Source: Diploptera punctata (taxonomy: Eukaryota > Arthropoda > Insecta > Blattodea > Blaberidae). Taken from it: a stretch of DNA of 64,000 nt. Location of the stretch: NCBI GenBank assembly GCA_030220185.1, contig JASPKZ010001598.1:157001-221000 (forward strand), read 5' to 3'. This document shows positions 51,935 through 62,439 of this stretch, one piece after another. Under the pieces are notes generated by a model that saw only the letters and a list, made by a program, of their open reading frames with translations, did not search any database and was not told the DNA's origin. Each line of letters starts with the position of its first letter. The first letter of the stretch is position 1. The position numbers and the translations under genes were made by a program.

Positions 51935-52080
51935 ATCATCATCATCATCTTAAGGCACTACAACTACAAAATTGAATGTTTTGGCCTTCTCAATAATCTT
52001 CCTCCAGACTCTTCTATCTTCTGCCAATTTCAGGTTTGTCACCCTCATCTTCAATCACTAATTCTGCCACAGCCATACTA
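51935..52080 (-). mobile_element. Possible LINE 3' end with (GAT)n
   Basis: A (CAT)n run is followed by TTGGCCTTCTCAATAATCTTCC. On the minus strand this resembles the end of LINE tails with a terminal (GAT)n. Weak evidence. Confidence 0.4.
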
Positions 52081-52082
52081 GC

Positions 52083-52122
<40 letters not shown>
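52083..52122. repeat. (CTA)n microsatellite
   Basis: About 13 units. Confidence 0.93.
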
Positions 52123-52123
<1 letters not shown>

Positions 52124-52164
52124 GCTATAACAACTATTACTTCTTCACTTCCTGGTCCAAGTGT

Positions 52165-52620
52165 ATCCATGCGCAATATAGTTCCCATTGTGAACACTCA
52201 GCCTCTGCGTACCAACTCCTTTCCCAACCTGCGCGAGGTGGACCTACTAATCCGAGTAACCCACATCAAGGTTGTGGTATAGAATCCCTTCGGCGATTTG
52301 GGTCATAGAACTGATGGGAAGAGGGAGTCCTTTCTCTGGGATGATAAGAGATCCATGCTCGGGGACACAAGAGTAAAGTCCACAACAACTAATTTTTAAT
52401 AGGTTGGCGGAAGTGGCAACTCTCTAGATGGGGTTAGTACATCTACAAACCTAAAGGTTATACACTCTTGTTGAAGGACTCAAAAACTGAGAATAAATTT
52501 ATTATTTTCAGACTGAAGCTTTGAGGTGGCAGCCCCACCAATGGTCTACTCTGCATAGCTTTGGTACCGCGATCAGAGGAAACACATTACTCTTCTTCAC
52601 AATAGAAACTCAGACGGGCT
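52165..52620 (+). mobile_element. LINE 5' leader, second copy
   Basis: Matches 49995-50400, with about 70 extra bp at 52441-52513. It ends at CTTCTTCACAATAGAAACTC, where the related copy enters the endonuclease frame, and then joins an opposite-strand LINE-B. Confidence 0.78.
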
Positions 52621-52649
52621 TAATCAAAGAACAACTACTACTAAAAATA

Positions 52650-53220
52650 ATAATTCTATTTATATACGGAATTTTAATGTTTACACATCTTTCTGTACCT
52701 AAAGTTTTATTTTTCTTCTCCACTCGTCTCTCTCCATCCATTTCATGTCCTCCAGTCATCTTGCTCTCATTCCAGTTTTTTATTTCCTGTATCCACGAGT
52801 TTCGAGGTCTTCCTCTCCTCCTTCTTCCAGGTGGACATCATTCCAATGTTTTCTTGGGTAATCTTTGTTCTTGCATTCGTCGTACGTGCCCATACCAATT
52901 TAATTGCTTATAGACTACTATTGAATAACCAATATTCATTTTTTCTCTTATGACAGTATTTCTTATTTTGTCTAATTTTGAATATCTTGCTGCTCTCCCC
53001 AAGAAATCCATTTCCATCGTGATACGTATTTGTTCTAAGTTTTGTTGAATTTCCAAACTTCAGCTCCATATGTGACAGTACTTCTCACTATTGAATTATA
53101 TATTTGTAACTTATTTTTCCTGGTTATATGTCTGTTCCATAAGACTCCATTCATCATTGCTGTTATTGCTCTACCTTTATTTATTCTGTTCTTAATATCA
53201 CTATAATAATTATTATAATA
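52650..53220 (-). mobile_element. LINE-B tail, longest copy
   Basis: The minus strand reads DIKNRINKGRAITAMMNGVL, NRHITRKNKLQIYNSIVRST, VTYGAEVW, EMDFLGRAARYSKLDKIRN and NWYGHVRRMQEQRLPKKTLE, with frameshifts. It provides the uninterrupted reference for the split copy at 13616-14952. Confidence 0.9.
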
Positions 53221-53444
53221 ATAATGTAATGAAAAAATTATAGCTGCAACATGCGTCATCCAAATGCGAGTCAGTCCGGCAGGCTCGATTTTTATTTTTG
53301 ATGATGCTCATAGAAGAAAATGCGACTTCGCAATGGCATTCGAACCAAAACAATAATAAATTTGCAACACTAACGACAATGGGATATTTATTCCCGTCCA
53401 CTAGAGTCCAAAAAATGACCGCAAGTTGCATGGGAGGATTTTAA

Positions 53445-53675
53445 CCCTTAACTTAACAATGTATCTATTAAGATACACTGATTTCATTTTTTATTTATTT
53501 TCTTTATAAAAACAATAAAAAAACAAATGATTATAAAGTACTTAAGTTTGTGTCAAATTATGCAATAATGTAGCCTACAATAATAACTTAAAATTTTTAC
53601 ATTATGTTGTTTTCTTTGAGGTCCGAAACATTTAAATATCTAGCACGAGAAATTATTGTTTCGCCAATTTAAGGT
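53445..53675. mobile_element. piggyBac-type MITE, copy 3 (diverged)
   Basis: Ends CCCTTAACTT...AATTTAAGGT, flanked by TTAA (53441-53444, 53676-53679). It shares ATGTATC...GATACA and GAGGTCCG(A) with the other copies but is more diverged. Confidence 0.8.
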
Positions 53676-53804
53676 TTAAGGAATATTTCAATTTTACATT
53701 TATAATTCTGGAAGTTTATACTTTCTGAATATTTCACAAACGCTCCCACTAAGCTCACTAAAGTTAACAGAAATTAATTCCCATATAAATTAAAAATTAT
53801 TTAA

Positions 53805-53878
53805 TAAATAAATTTGGATTTTCATCAAGTAAACACCAATTCAGTTGATTAAAAATTATTCAATTAACACGAATTTAT
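53805..53878 (-). mobile_element. PLE P2-family end fragment
   Basis: The minus strand carries GGTGTTTACTTGATGAAAAT, as found immediately inside the left end of P2 (28820) and, diverged, of P7 (61625). Confidence 0.65.
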
Positions 53879-54534
53879 CACAAACTGTTTTAAGCAAAAT
53901 AAGGCAAGATGTCAGGCGGGCATAACAAAAATATATTTCGGGTGCCGCGTTGGACAGGGCTGGTATAGGATCTCTGGAGATAAGTAGCAGTGTCTAGTAG
54001 AATCGCTCAATGTCTTGATTCCGACCACCTGAGTTTTGTTCTGCCCCGGCATACCTGTTCAAAGCTTTCTATCTTACTCACATACCAAATTTACCTTCTT
54101 CATAAATATCTGCCCTCTTTGTTCATCCATATATAAAAAAAGAAATACAAATAATATCCCTTGTCCTTCTTAACAACATGACAGCTCCAATTCTTTAAGC
54201 CAATATTAATACGACTCCCAGCTTTTGTATACAATATGAAAAGTAAGGGCAGCGTTGTCAATCAGACCGTTCTCATTATAATGGTAAGGTAAGATCAGAA
54301 CAACCTCCATCCAAATCATATCTCTTCAATTCGTTAATTGTATACAAACAAGCCAGTTTACTTCACTTCAAAAAATATTATACTTCCTGGGGCCTAACTT
54401 AATCCTTCTAAACTCCATGGTGATGGAGTTAAGACTGTAAGGTCTTCTCTTCCACATCATCAGCGTTAAATAATGCATATAATAACAATTTGAATTATGT
54501 ATTACTTGATTAAAGATACATAGTAGATATATGA
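53879..54534. other. No gene recognised
   Basis: Unassigned, apart from a LINE 3'-end-like stretch near 54415-54465 (GGAGTTAAGACTGTAAGGTC). Confidence 0.45.
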
Positions 54535-54613
54535 TGAAAGATAAAAATTATATTGTACCTGTTGGTAGGTGCCGTCGTCCTCAACTTTGTTATTATATTG
54601 TATATAAAATTAA

Positions 54614-54650
54614 CTGGAGCGCTTTCGGAGTTACCTTCCATCTTCAGCTA
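54614..54650 (-). ncRNA. Hammerhead-like ribozyme H9
   Basis: The minus strand has the intact core CTGAAGA, then stem II TGGAAG...CTCC (one base shortened), GAAA, stem III GCGC and TCC. It is the only member of this type with the consensus first core strand. Confidence 0.65.
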
Positions 54651-54703
54651 CAAACAGTTGGAGTATACATCACCGTACACAATAACAAGTAGTGGAAACT
54701 CAA

Positions 54704-54742
54704 CCTGCAGAAGATGGAAGGTAACTTCCGAAAGCGCTCCAG
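54704..54742 (+). ncRNA. Hammerhead-like core H10 (one core change)
   Basis: CAGAAGA, stem II GGAAG/CTTCC, GAAA at 54730-54733, GCGC, TCC. Confidence 0.55.
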
Positions 54743-54917
54743 TTAATTTTATATACAATATAATAACAAAGTTGAGGACGACGGCACCTACCAACAGGTA
54801 CAATCTAATTTTTATCTTTCATCGTATGACTTCACCTCAACGGAATTTGATGTGAATTTTACTAGTATTGATAATAGATATACTCTACACAATATAGAGT
54901 TGACAGATGAAAGAAAG

Positions 54918-54919
<2 letters not shown>

Positions 54920-54979
<60 letters not shown>
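54920..54979. repeat. (TAA)n microsatellite
   Basis: About 20 units. Confidence 0.95.
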
Positions 54980-54982
<3 letters not shown>

Positions 54983-55295
54983 TCCATCTACAATAATTCT
55001 GCCCGAGGGCAGGTCTTTCACTGCAATCGTAGCATTTTCATGCTATCCTTTGCAGCTTTACTAGGGAATTATAGGTGTGGTATTATAACTTCCTGTTGCT
55101 TTCCACATCGGTGAAGGATGATAATGATGGCCGGATGATTTTCGGAGACCGTTGGGCCCTAAGCTTCCTAACATTTGTCTTACAGATGAGGAAAAACCCC
55201 GAAAAAACACCTCTCCTAGGAGCCTGTACCGACCGAGAATCGAACCCGGGCCCGCTGCGTGACAAGGCAGTACGCTACCTCGAGACCACAGCGAT
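54983..55295 (-). mobile_element. SINE1a, minus strand, between microsatellites
   Basis: Head GTCCATCGCTGTGGTCTCG, decayed B box GGTTCGATTCTCGG, and terminal TAGATGG. It is inserted in a (TAA)n tract, now seen on both sides. Confidence 0.9.
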
Positions 55296-55299
55296 GGAC

Positions 55300-55300
<1 letters not shown>

Positions 55301-55368
<68 letters not shown>

Positions 55369-55369
55369 C
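55301..55369. repeat. (AAT)n microsatellite
   Basis: About 22 units. Confidence 0.95.
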
Positions 55370-55437
55370 ATTCATTCTGAGAATTTTTCTCATCATTGAT
55401 GGTTTTCTCCAAGCAATAATAATAATAATAATAATAA

Positions 55438-55632
55438 TACTTTATTTATTCTGGCAGAGTTAAGGCCATAAGGCCCTCTCTTCCACTCAATCAGCACAAA
55501 TACAAATAAATATTCGACAAATATAGATATACACTATACTAATTATAAACAGTTAAAGATACAATAAATGTAGCAATGTAAATGTCATGTACAAACAACA
55601 TTTTATAGGGTAATAACAATAATGATACGATG

Positions 55633-55689
<57 letters not shown>

Positions 55690-55890
55690 TAAATATGATA
55701 CATTATACGGGAAACACCAATTAATATATATATCTTACACTGGATAATAATGAAGTCGAGTTTAGAGCAAATATAAATTTAGATTTCTTTTAAAAGATGC
55801 CAATGTCCGGCAGCCCCTTATTTCTTGTGGTAGGGAATTCCAGTTGCGAGAAGTGGAGATGGTATATGACATGGCCCTTAGTAATTAACA
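55438..55890 (-). mobile_element. LINE C-terminus and 3' UTR (SRNWNSLP type)
   Basis: The minus strand reads MSYTISTSRNWNSLPQEIR, GCRTLASFKRNLNLYLL*, then a 3' UTR interrupted by (TTA)n and ending GGCCTTAACTCTGCCAG. It is the inverse-orientation relative of 41886. Confidence 0.85.
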
Positions 55891-56090
55891 TGAATTAAAT
55901 AAAAAGAAATAAATATAAATGACTACGGACTTATAGACTATCAGTTTGCAACAAACATTCACAAATATCCCTGAATTAAAGTTCTCAATCGTTTTCTGTC
56001 CTCTGTGTCTTCATCTGTTACACCAAATTTCCTCATTGAATTTTGAATGTTGTACTTCCAAGTATTTCTTGGTCTTCCTTTTCTGTTTCT

Positions 56091-56092
<2 letters not shown>

Positions 56093-56160
<68 letters not shown>

Positions 56161-56169
56161 GCTGCTGCT
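56093..56169. repeat. (CTA)n microsatellite
   Basis: About 25 units. Translation gives poly-L, not a gene. Confidence 0.95.
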
Positions 56170-56311
56170 AATAATAATAATAATAACCTATAATTTCATT
56201 AAGTAATTGGCCTGGTAAAGAAAGTTTAAAATATCTAGGAATAAAAATTCTATCCGCTCATGAACTGATCCTCAACAAAACAAAACCATGTAGACTGCTC
56301 GCTTTTCATTG

Positions 56312-57364
56312 GTTATGGACACCGACGTACGATGTAGAAGCAATAAGTACGCGAAAAAGTAGTACCCTTCACTGAATTAAAAATGTGTCCTCTGAATTTG
56401 TTATTCTTCGTGAATGAAAATAATAATGTTCAAAACATAGGAAACATTATAAAAATATACCTAATCAATAATTACAGCTTAAAATAGTTTACTACATATG
56501 GATGATGCTTTGAGTCATGCTTCCAGTCGATTCTGATGCAACAAAATGGCTGAAGGTATCGAGCCTTCTGTTGCTGTGCTGCCACCTATTTTAAAAAAAA
56601 AACAAGTCTTGCAAACCTATGACTAGTGGCCAAAAAAACAGTTATTTTAAATGTATTTCACAAGTTCAGTGAAAAATCTCACCAGCTTTCTTGTAATCTA
56701 CTCCATTCAAAGATCACATGTCTTATTTACTTCACATGTGTTCTCTGTCAATGTGACAGTAATTGTGGCGCGAATGGCGGAAGGATGCAATTAGCGTTTG
56801 TTTATGTCATGATGATTCTAAGAGCGGATAAGGTAGATGACCCTTGAACTCACATCTATATTTTATCCGCTCTTGAACTGATCATAACATAAACAATGCC
56901 AATTGTATCCTTCCGCTATTCTTACCACAGTTACTGTCACTTTGACATGGACCACATGTGAAGTATATAAAACATGTGATCGTTGAATGGGATACTCGTA
57001 GATTACAAGAGAGCTGGTGAGATTTTTCACAGAACTTGTGAAAAACATTTAAAATAACATATTTGACCACTTGTTAATGGTTTGCCAGATTTGCGTTTTA
57101 AAAATTTTGATGGCGCCACAGCAACACGACATCTTCAGCTATATTGTTGCATCAGAATCGACTGAAGCATGACCCAAATGCATCATCCATATGTAATAAA
57201 CTATTTTAATTTGTAATTATTCAACAGGTATAGGGCCTATTTAGAATACTTTCTATGTTTTGAATATTATTATATTCATTCACGAAGAACAGAGGACATA
57301 TTTTTAACTTAAAGTAGGGAAGAATTTTTTCGCGTACTTCTACATCGTACGTCGGTGTCCGTAA
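56312..57364. mobile_element. Large foldback element, about 510-bp arms
   Basis: Arms 56312-56838 and 56851-57364 are inverse copies with clear divergence and several small indels, closing on a centre of about 12 bp. The outer ends read GGTTATGGACACCGACGTAC and its mirror. The middle of the arms includes CACATGTGAAG and TTTATCCGCTCTT. The paired frames near 56630 and 57065 resemble each other only because of the palindrome. The superfamily is unknown. Confidence 0.88.
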
Positions 57365-57366
57365 CA

Positions 57367-58410
57367 AACTAACTTACTGGCATTATCGGACCCGTAGGTT
57401 CATGGCCACGCGGACATAAGCTCTCCATACATCACTATCCTGAGCTAATGTTTTCCCATCATTCCCTGTATAAACTACTTCCCACAAATCATAGTTAATG
57501 TTATTCTCCCACCTCCTTCTTGGTCTACCAACTGGGCGTTTTCCATCTGGTTTTCCTACCAGAATCTTCTATGCACGTCTTTCATTCCCCCATCCGTACC
57601 ACATGTCCTGCCCAGCGCAGTCTACGAGACTTAACTGTTCTCATTATATCTGGCTTCCTATAAAGACCATGTAATTCACTGTTATGCAGTCTTCTCCATT
57701 CACCTGTCTGTTCATCTGTCTTTGGTCCAAAAATTTTCCTAAGAACTTTATTCTCAAATACTCATAATCTCCTTCTCTGCCTTAAAGTAAGAGTCCATGT
57801 TTCGCACCCATATAGTATAACTGGTAGAATAATCTTAATATATAAAAATTGCATGTCACGTTGTTTGTCCGCGATGGAATCCTAAACTACTGAACCGATC
57901 TTAATAAAATTTTGCATACTGTGTGCAGTTTGATCCAACTTGAGACTTAGGGTAGTTTATAACTAAATTTATAGTCGCATTATTTTTTATTGCAAATTAT
58001 TTATTTATTATTCAACAAAGAGTTATAATTATCTGTGAGTTCCATACGATTCTAACAGATGGCGGTGTAATTATCTGTGAGTTCCATACGATTCTAACAG
58101 ATGGCGGTGTAAGGTAATTTGGTACGGTAATTGGTTTATTATTTAACAAAGAGAGATCCAGATGGCTATGCTTTTTGTTGCAACCGCGAATTTCAATTGA
58201 ATTACAAATATTGATTATTTCATAATTTAAGTGTGTTCAGTGTTTATTTTATTTTCAATATTATTAATTTCGTGTGTAAGTATTAGTTTTAAGTAATCTG
58301 GCTGAAAGACAGTAACTTAATTAAAATTTTTAACGTATACCTTAGCCACAGCAACGCAAACGTTTTTAAAAGGAGTTGGGAAGTCAAGATTCTCTGTAAT
58401 GCATAATCAG
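57367..58410 (-). mobile_element. LINE-A tail split by element N
   Basis: 57367-57834 is the usual LINE-A tail on the minus strand (GKPDGKRPVGRPRRRWENN, RLRWAGHVVRM, DEQTGEWRRLHN). 58358-58410 resumes the upstream block (TLHYREST/SQLLLK-like). Other copies lack the intervening 520 bp. Confidence 0.87.
57835..58357 (+). mobile_element. Element N inserted in LINE-A
   Basis: Starts CTTAATATATAAAAATTGCA and TGTTTGTCCGCGATGGAATCC, and ends near TTAGCCACAGCAACGC. The start resembles common insect nonautonomous elements, possibly Helitron-like. It contains an exact 42-bp tandem duplication at 58026-58067 and 58068-58109. Confidence 0.65.
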
Positions 58411-58985
58411 GTACAAATGTTACTTTTTTTCATTTAGGGATTAATCTAATGCTAAAGAGACTGCTTAGCGATAATGTATGCATTAAATAATGGACATAAA
58501 CCAATAACAAATGACATTCAATAATTTACGAGTTACTTCATTTGATGACGTATATTTTAGACATGGCGTATAATATGCTGGTGTGTGATCATTATTCATC
58601 CGCCTTTAGTGCCATTATATTGGGAAATTATTTTCGGCTAGATGGCGAACATCGATTCACGAGTTAATCGTTCGGGATTAATAGAGTGTAATCTGTGCTA
58701 ACTAATGTTGACAAAAGGCCGCGTGCAACTAAAGCAGACGCCATTGATAATTCTCTCTCATTAATAATGGATTACTCTCCAACGCAGACGCTTCAATAAT
58801 GGAATATATACTGATTGCTATCTGCACCTAAATCTCATCACAATATCATCCTCCCCTCCGTTAACTACACAAGATAATAGAATAAAAAAATATCCCTACA
58901 AAATCACAAAAGAATCTCAGTGCTATGTGCTGTGTTGAATCATCGCAATAGTGCTACGCAAGTTTAGAAAGAAGTGAACTAAATA
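58411..58985. other. No feature recognised
   Basis: Unassigned sequence. Confidence 0.45.
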
Positions 58986-59173
58986 TTATATTAGAAAATA
59001 CCTAATACCCGGCATGCGCTGCTACGCCTAAATAAATTAAATGCGTTTCTATGTTCTTCTTGTCCTTCACTTCCTGGTTTAGGCAAGAGTTGCCTGTTCC
59101 GTCTTCACTAATATGTTTCTATGTTTAGTTGAATAATTAAGAAGAAAATTAATCATAAATTTATATCGTAATT

Positions 59174-59509
59174 GTCCACCGCTGTGATCTCGAGTTGGCG
59201 TGCTGCCTTGTCACGCAGCGGGCCCGGGTTAGATCCCCGGTTGGGGCAGTTTTTCTGGATGAGGTTTTATCGGGGTTTTTCCTCACCTGTAAGACAAATG
59301 TCAGGAAAACTTTAAGACCCAAACGGTCCCCGAAATCATATGGCCATCATCATCATCCTTATCATCATCATCATCATCATCCTTCACCGGTGTGGAAAGC
59401 AACGGGAAGCTGCCATACCTACAATTCCCTAGTAAAGCTGCAAGCATAGCATGAAAAATGCTATGATTGCAGTGAAGGACCTGGCTTCGGGCAGAATTAT
59501 TATGGATGG
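59174..59509 (+). mobile_element. SINE1a, full length, with 11-bp target-site duplication
   Basis: 336 bp from GTCCACCGCTGTGATCTCG to TATGGATGG, flanked by ATATCGTAATT at 59163-59173 and 59510-59520. This defines the exact ends of the family. The B box has one change (GGTTAGATCCCC). Confidence 0.95.
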
Positions 59510-59529
59510 ATATCGTAATTATTTTTAGA

Positions 59530-59982
59530 GATAATTAACAGTATAATGAAACCATCTTTAGTACAAAAGAACACAATATTACAGCTATATAAGGTTCTCG
59601 CTAGACCAGTATTAAGATATAGTAGTGAAGCATGGACAATACGAAGAAGAGATGAAAGCCGAATAATAGCAAAAGAGATGCGATTTATGCGCCGTATAGC
59701 AGGCTGTACAAAGTAGGACCGTAAAAGAAATGAGAAAATTATGGGAGAGTTGGCTGTAGAACCCATTCTCCACCATATAAAAAAACTACCAGAACAACTG
59801 GAAACCCCATATTCAATTAATGTCATCTCATAGAATTCCAAAAGCCATGCTCCGTTACTGCCCCCAGGTAAAAGATCGCTGGGACGTCCAAAAAAGCGCT
59901 GGATTGAAAATTCCTCTTTGAGACCGTAACAGGCCTCATGGCCTAATACTTGCATGGATGATGATGATGATGATGATGATGA
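59530..59982 (+). mobile_element. LINE tail inserted in element L
   Basis: The frame reads MKPSLVQKNTILQLYKVLAR, PVLRYSSEAWTIRRRDES and KEMRFMRRIAGCTK*, then HHIKKLPEQL and PGKRSLGRPKKRWIENSS, ending GGCCTCATGGCCTAATACTT and (GAT)n. The 3' end resembles that of SINE5. Confidence 0.88.
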
Positions 59983-60461
59983 TTTTTAAGATCTTCTTGG
60001 TGTAAATGAGCTGAAAGATAAAATTTGTTATTGAGTGTTATCCGTAAAAGAATTACCGCCGTGTGCTGCTACGCTTGTCCGGGAATGGAGTCATCCCCAT
60101 CTTCTTGGAATCAATCAGCTGAAAGATAAAAATGGTTATCGTGAACCGTAAATGATAGACATATTATGCTATCGCGGACTTATTTTTGTAGGTTTTCTTA
60201 GATAGGCCTATTCAATTCTGTGTGGATCTACATTAATTTGGAGTAGCCTATATGTTATGGTTTATACAGCATAAGTCATTTAAGAATCCGAATGTACCGA
60301 CAATTACGTTTTTCACTAAAAAGGGTAATTTTTAAGGGTGAAGAAGTTGATATTACAACTCTCTAATAGCCTAAAACCCTCCCGGGAGAACCTGAATATT
60401 TTGCAAAAAGCCCCATCATAGTCGGATGAACAGACAGACAGACAGACATTCGTTTATATAT

Positions 60462-61250
60462 ATATATATTATTCCCGGCTGTTGCCTTCGTATTTTTTTC
60501 GTTTCAGGTGAACTCCTACACCTAATGGTTTTAGAGTATAATAGATAGAGGTTAAACACTCGCCGAAGCTGAAAAACCATATGTACAAACGTAGGCTTAT
60601 ACATTGCGACGAAGCTAATATGGCGGTGATAGAGTCAATTTTTAATTTCGAATTTCTGATAAATATTCAATTGTAATAGTCGAATTTCACTCATTTTTTG
60701 ACAATATCTAGCTCCCTTGTTTTATTTTAATAGCATATACTGAGTTTCGTTTTGAAACATTGAAAATTGACACAGCTAGGGCGATTTTTATTTTTTTAGG
60801 TGAACTTCTACGCCTAATCGTTTTAAACTAAAATGTACGGCGGGTAAACACTCGTCGTACCTGAAAACCTGCAGGCTATGTAAAAAAAGATATACATTGC
60901 GACGAACCAAACATGGCGGTTGCTAGAATCTACTTTTAATATTAGATTTCAGATAGGCCTAAATCCCCATTTCAAATGATCGGATTCCACTTATTTTTTA
61001 ATACTACATACACCGATTTATTTTAAAGTCGTATACTGAGTTTCGTTGTGAAACATCGAAAATTACTACTGCTAGAGCGATTTTTAAATTTTTGTTTCAT
61101 GTTAACTCTTACACTTGATGGTTCTAGAGTATAACAGATGGCTGCTAAGCACTCACTGTACTTGAAAACCTGTACGTACATATTTTCAAGTCAAAAGACT
61201 TTCTACTTTCCCAGTTTTGCGAGCACAAATATAGACAGACTGAATTTTTA
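60462..61250 (+). repeat. Element O: about 300-bp tandem repeat, 2.5 units
   Basis: Units start near 60508, 60800 and 61101 with GTGAACTCCTACACCTAAT or a diverged form. Each contains ACATTGCGACGAA(G/C)C, ATGGCGGT and ATACTGAGTTTCGTT. Divergence is high. A fragment lies at 47640. Confidence 0.75.
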
Positions 61251-61489
61251 TATAGGGGCCTAAAGATTGCCTTAAAATGTAGATGGTCTTTTCCATTCCA
61301 TTCCAATAACTTAGATTAATCTCGCACCTTATAGGTAATCCTATTTTTTACATGTTCACACGTCATCAGGACCTTTCGGTGAGACATGTCGGGAGAGGGT
61401 TTTAAACTATGGATCATTCACAAATTGTTTTACTCCCCAAGAGCATGGATGATCTCCCGAATGGGTGTAGATGGTTTATTATTTATTTA

Positions 61490-61575
61490 TTTATTTATTT
61501 ATTTATTCAACCTGGTGGAGTTAAGGTCATGTGGCCTTCTATTCTACACACCAGGACAAACGTAATTATGTTACA
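61490..61575 (-). mobile_element. LINE 3' end with (ATTT)n
   Basis: (TTTA)n is followed by CCTGGTGGAGTTAAGGTCAT and GTGGCCTTCTATTCTAC, the inverse of the conserved LINE end at 42350. Confidence 0.65.
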
Positions 61576-61611
61576 TTACAATATAACAATCACAATTAAG
61601 TAATCAATTAA

Positions 61612-61910
61612 ATTTGTTTTTACTTCATGAAAATCCATATCTATTTAATTAAATAAAAATAAAACTTAAATGATTTTCATATTTATTAAATTTATAGTAA
61701 AGATTGTTTATATAAAAAATGTTTGTTTACATTCAGTTGCATAGTTACAGTTGTTATGTACTTGAGTTTATATATAATAACAAAATTCTTTCATTTGTAA
61801 TCATGTCTGAAGAAGGTACAAAGTACCGAAACAGCTGTTACGAATTTATATTTTAATAAATATGAAAATCATATAAAACTTTAAGTTTTATTTTTATTTA
61901 ATTAAATAAA
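61612..61910 (+). mobile_element. Penelope-like terminal element P7
   Basis: Short inverse arms (TTTAATTAAATAAAAATAAA at 61648 and its mirror ending 61906) surround an AT-rich centre and one hammerhead-like motif. It is the same family as P2, more diverged. Confidence 0.75.
61802..61842 (+). ncRNA. Hammerhead-like ribozyme H11
   Basis: CTGAAGA at 61807-61813, stem II GGTAC/GTACC with loop AAA, GAAA at 61828-61831, stem III CAGCTG, then GTTA. Both core strands are intact. The cleavage triplet is GTT instead of GTC. Confidence 0.72.
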
Positions 61911-62214
61911 AACCCTGGTATTAAATTCTAAATGAAAATTTGATCAACATGGTAATATTTATAAGATTAAAATCGATAACATAATAATGTTAATGATAAT
62001 TAAAATTAAAACTATAACTAATAATAAAATGTACACAAGGAAGATAAATTAAATTATTTGGTAGATTGTCCGTGTCTAATGTTCATAAAAATATATATAA
62101 TCAACTAATTTGTAAGTTAAATAATATTTAAAACAAACAACTGAAAATATTGGTTAATCTTAATACTATATTCATTAAAAAAAGTTTGCATTGTTATTAA
62201 TTGCTAAAAGAATA
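61911..62214. other. No feature recognised
   Basis: Very AT-rich spacer. Confidence 0.45.
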
Positions 62215-62330
62215 CTATCAGTCAGGTGTATAAACTATTTATTAAATGACACTTCAGTTTGTTTTTTTTTAATGATGTTATAGTTCGACAGTCTCTGACA
62301 TAGGACGAAAGGGCTATTTTAAGGAGAAAA
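62215..62330 (-). mobile_element. LINE C-terminal remnant
   Basis: The minus strand reads ALSSYVRDCRTITSLKKNK, the (N)SLPSYVRDC pattern seen at 4275 and 41886. Confidence 0.6.
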
Positions 62331-62439
62331 TAGTCAAAGCAACGATTAAATTTTGCACAGAAACTCTAATTTAGGCTTGCGATTCTTTTACAAACCAGAA
62401 ACATCTCCATTTTCAGAACCTGTAAACCACAATTTATTT

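Larger units (their letters stand above)
54535..54870. mobile_element. Penelope-like terminal palindrome P6
   Basis: Inverse arms (GTACCTGTTGGTAGGTGCCG ... and its mirror ending GGTACAATCTAATTTTT) surround a short centre with ACAAACAGTTGGAGTATACA. It is the same type as P3 but without the P2 insertion, which confirms P3's original structure. Confidence 0.87.
58986..60461 (+). mobile_element. Element L, copy 3, interrupted by a SINE and a LINE tail
   Basis: L sequence lies at 58986-59173, about 59510-59530 and 59985-60461 (start TAATACCCGGCATGCGCTGC, end AAGCCCCATCATAGTCGGATG). The interruptions are SINE1a (59174-59509) and a LINE tail (59530-59982). A short LINE 3'-end-like stretch (59055-59110) is also present. 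Confidence 0.75.

Noticed and set aside
59500..59955. 151-codon minus-strand frame
   Set aside because: The plus strand of the same DNA encodes recognisable LINE tail motifs (RPVLRYSSEAWT, GRPKKRW). The minus frame is incidental.
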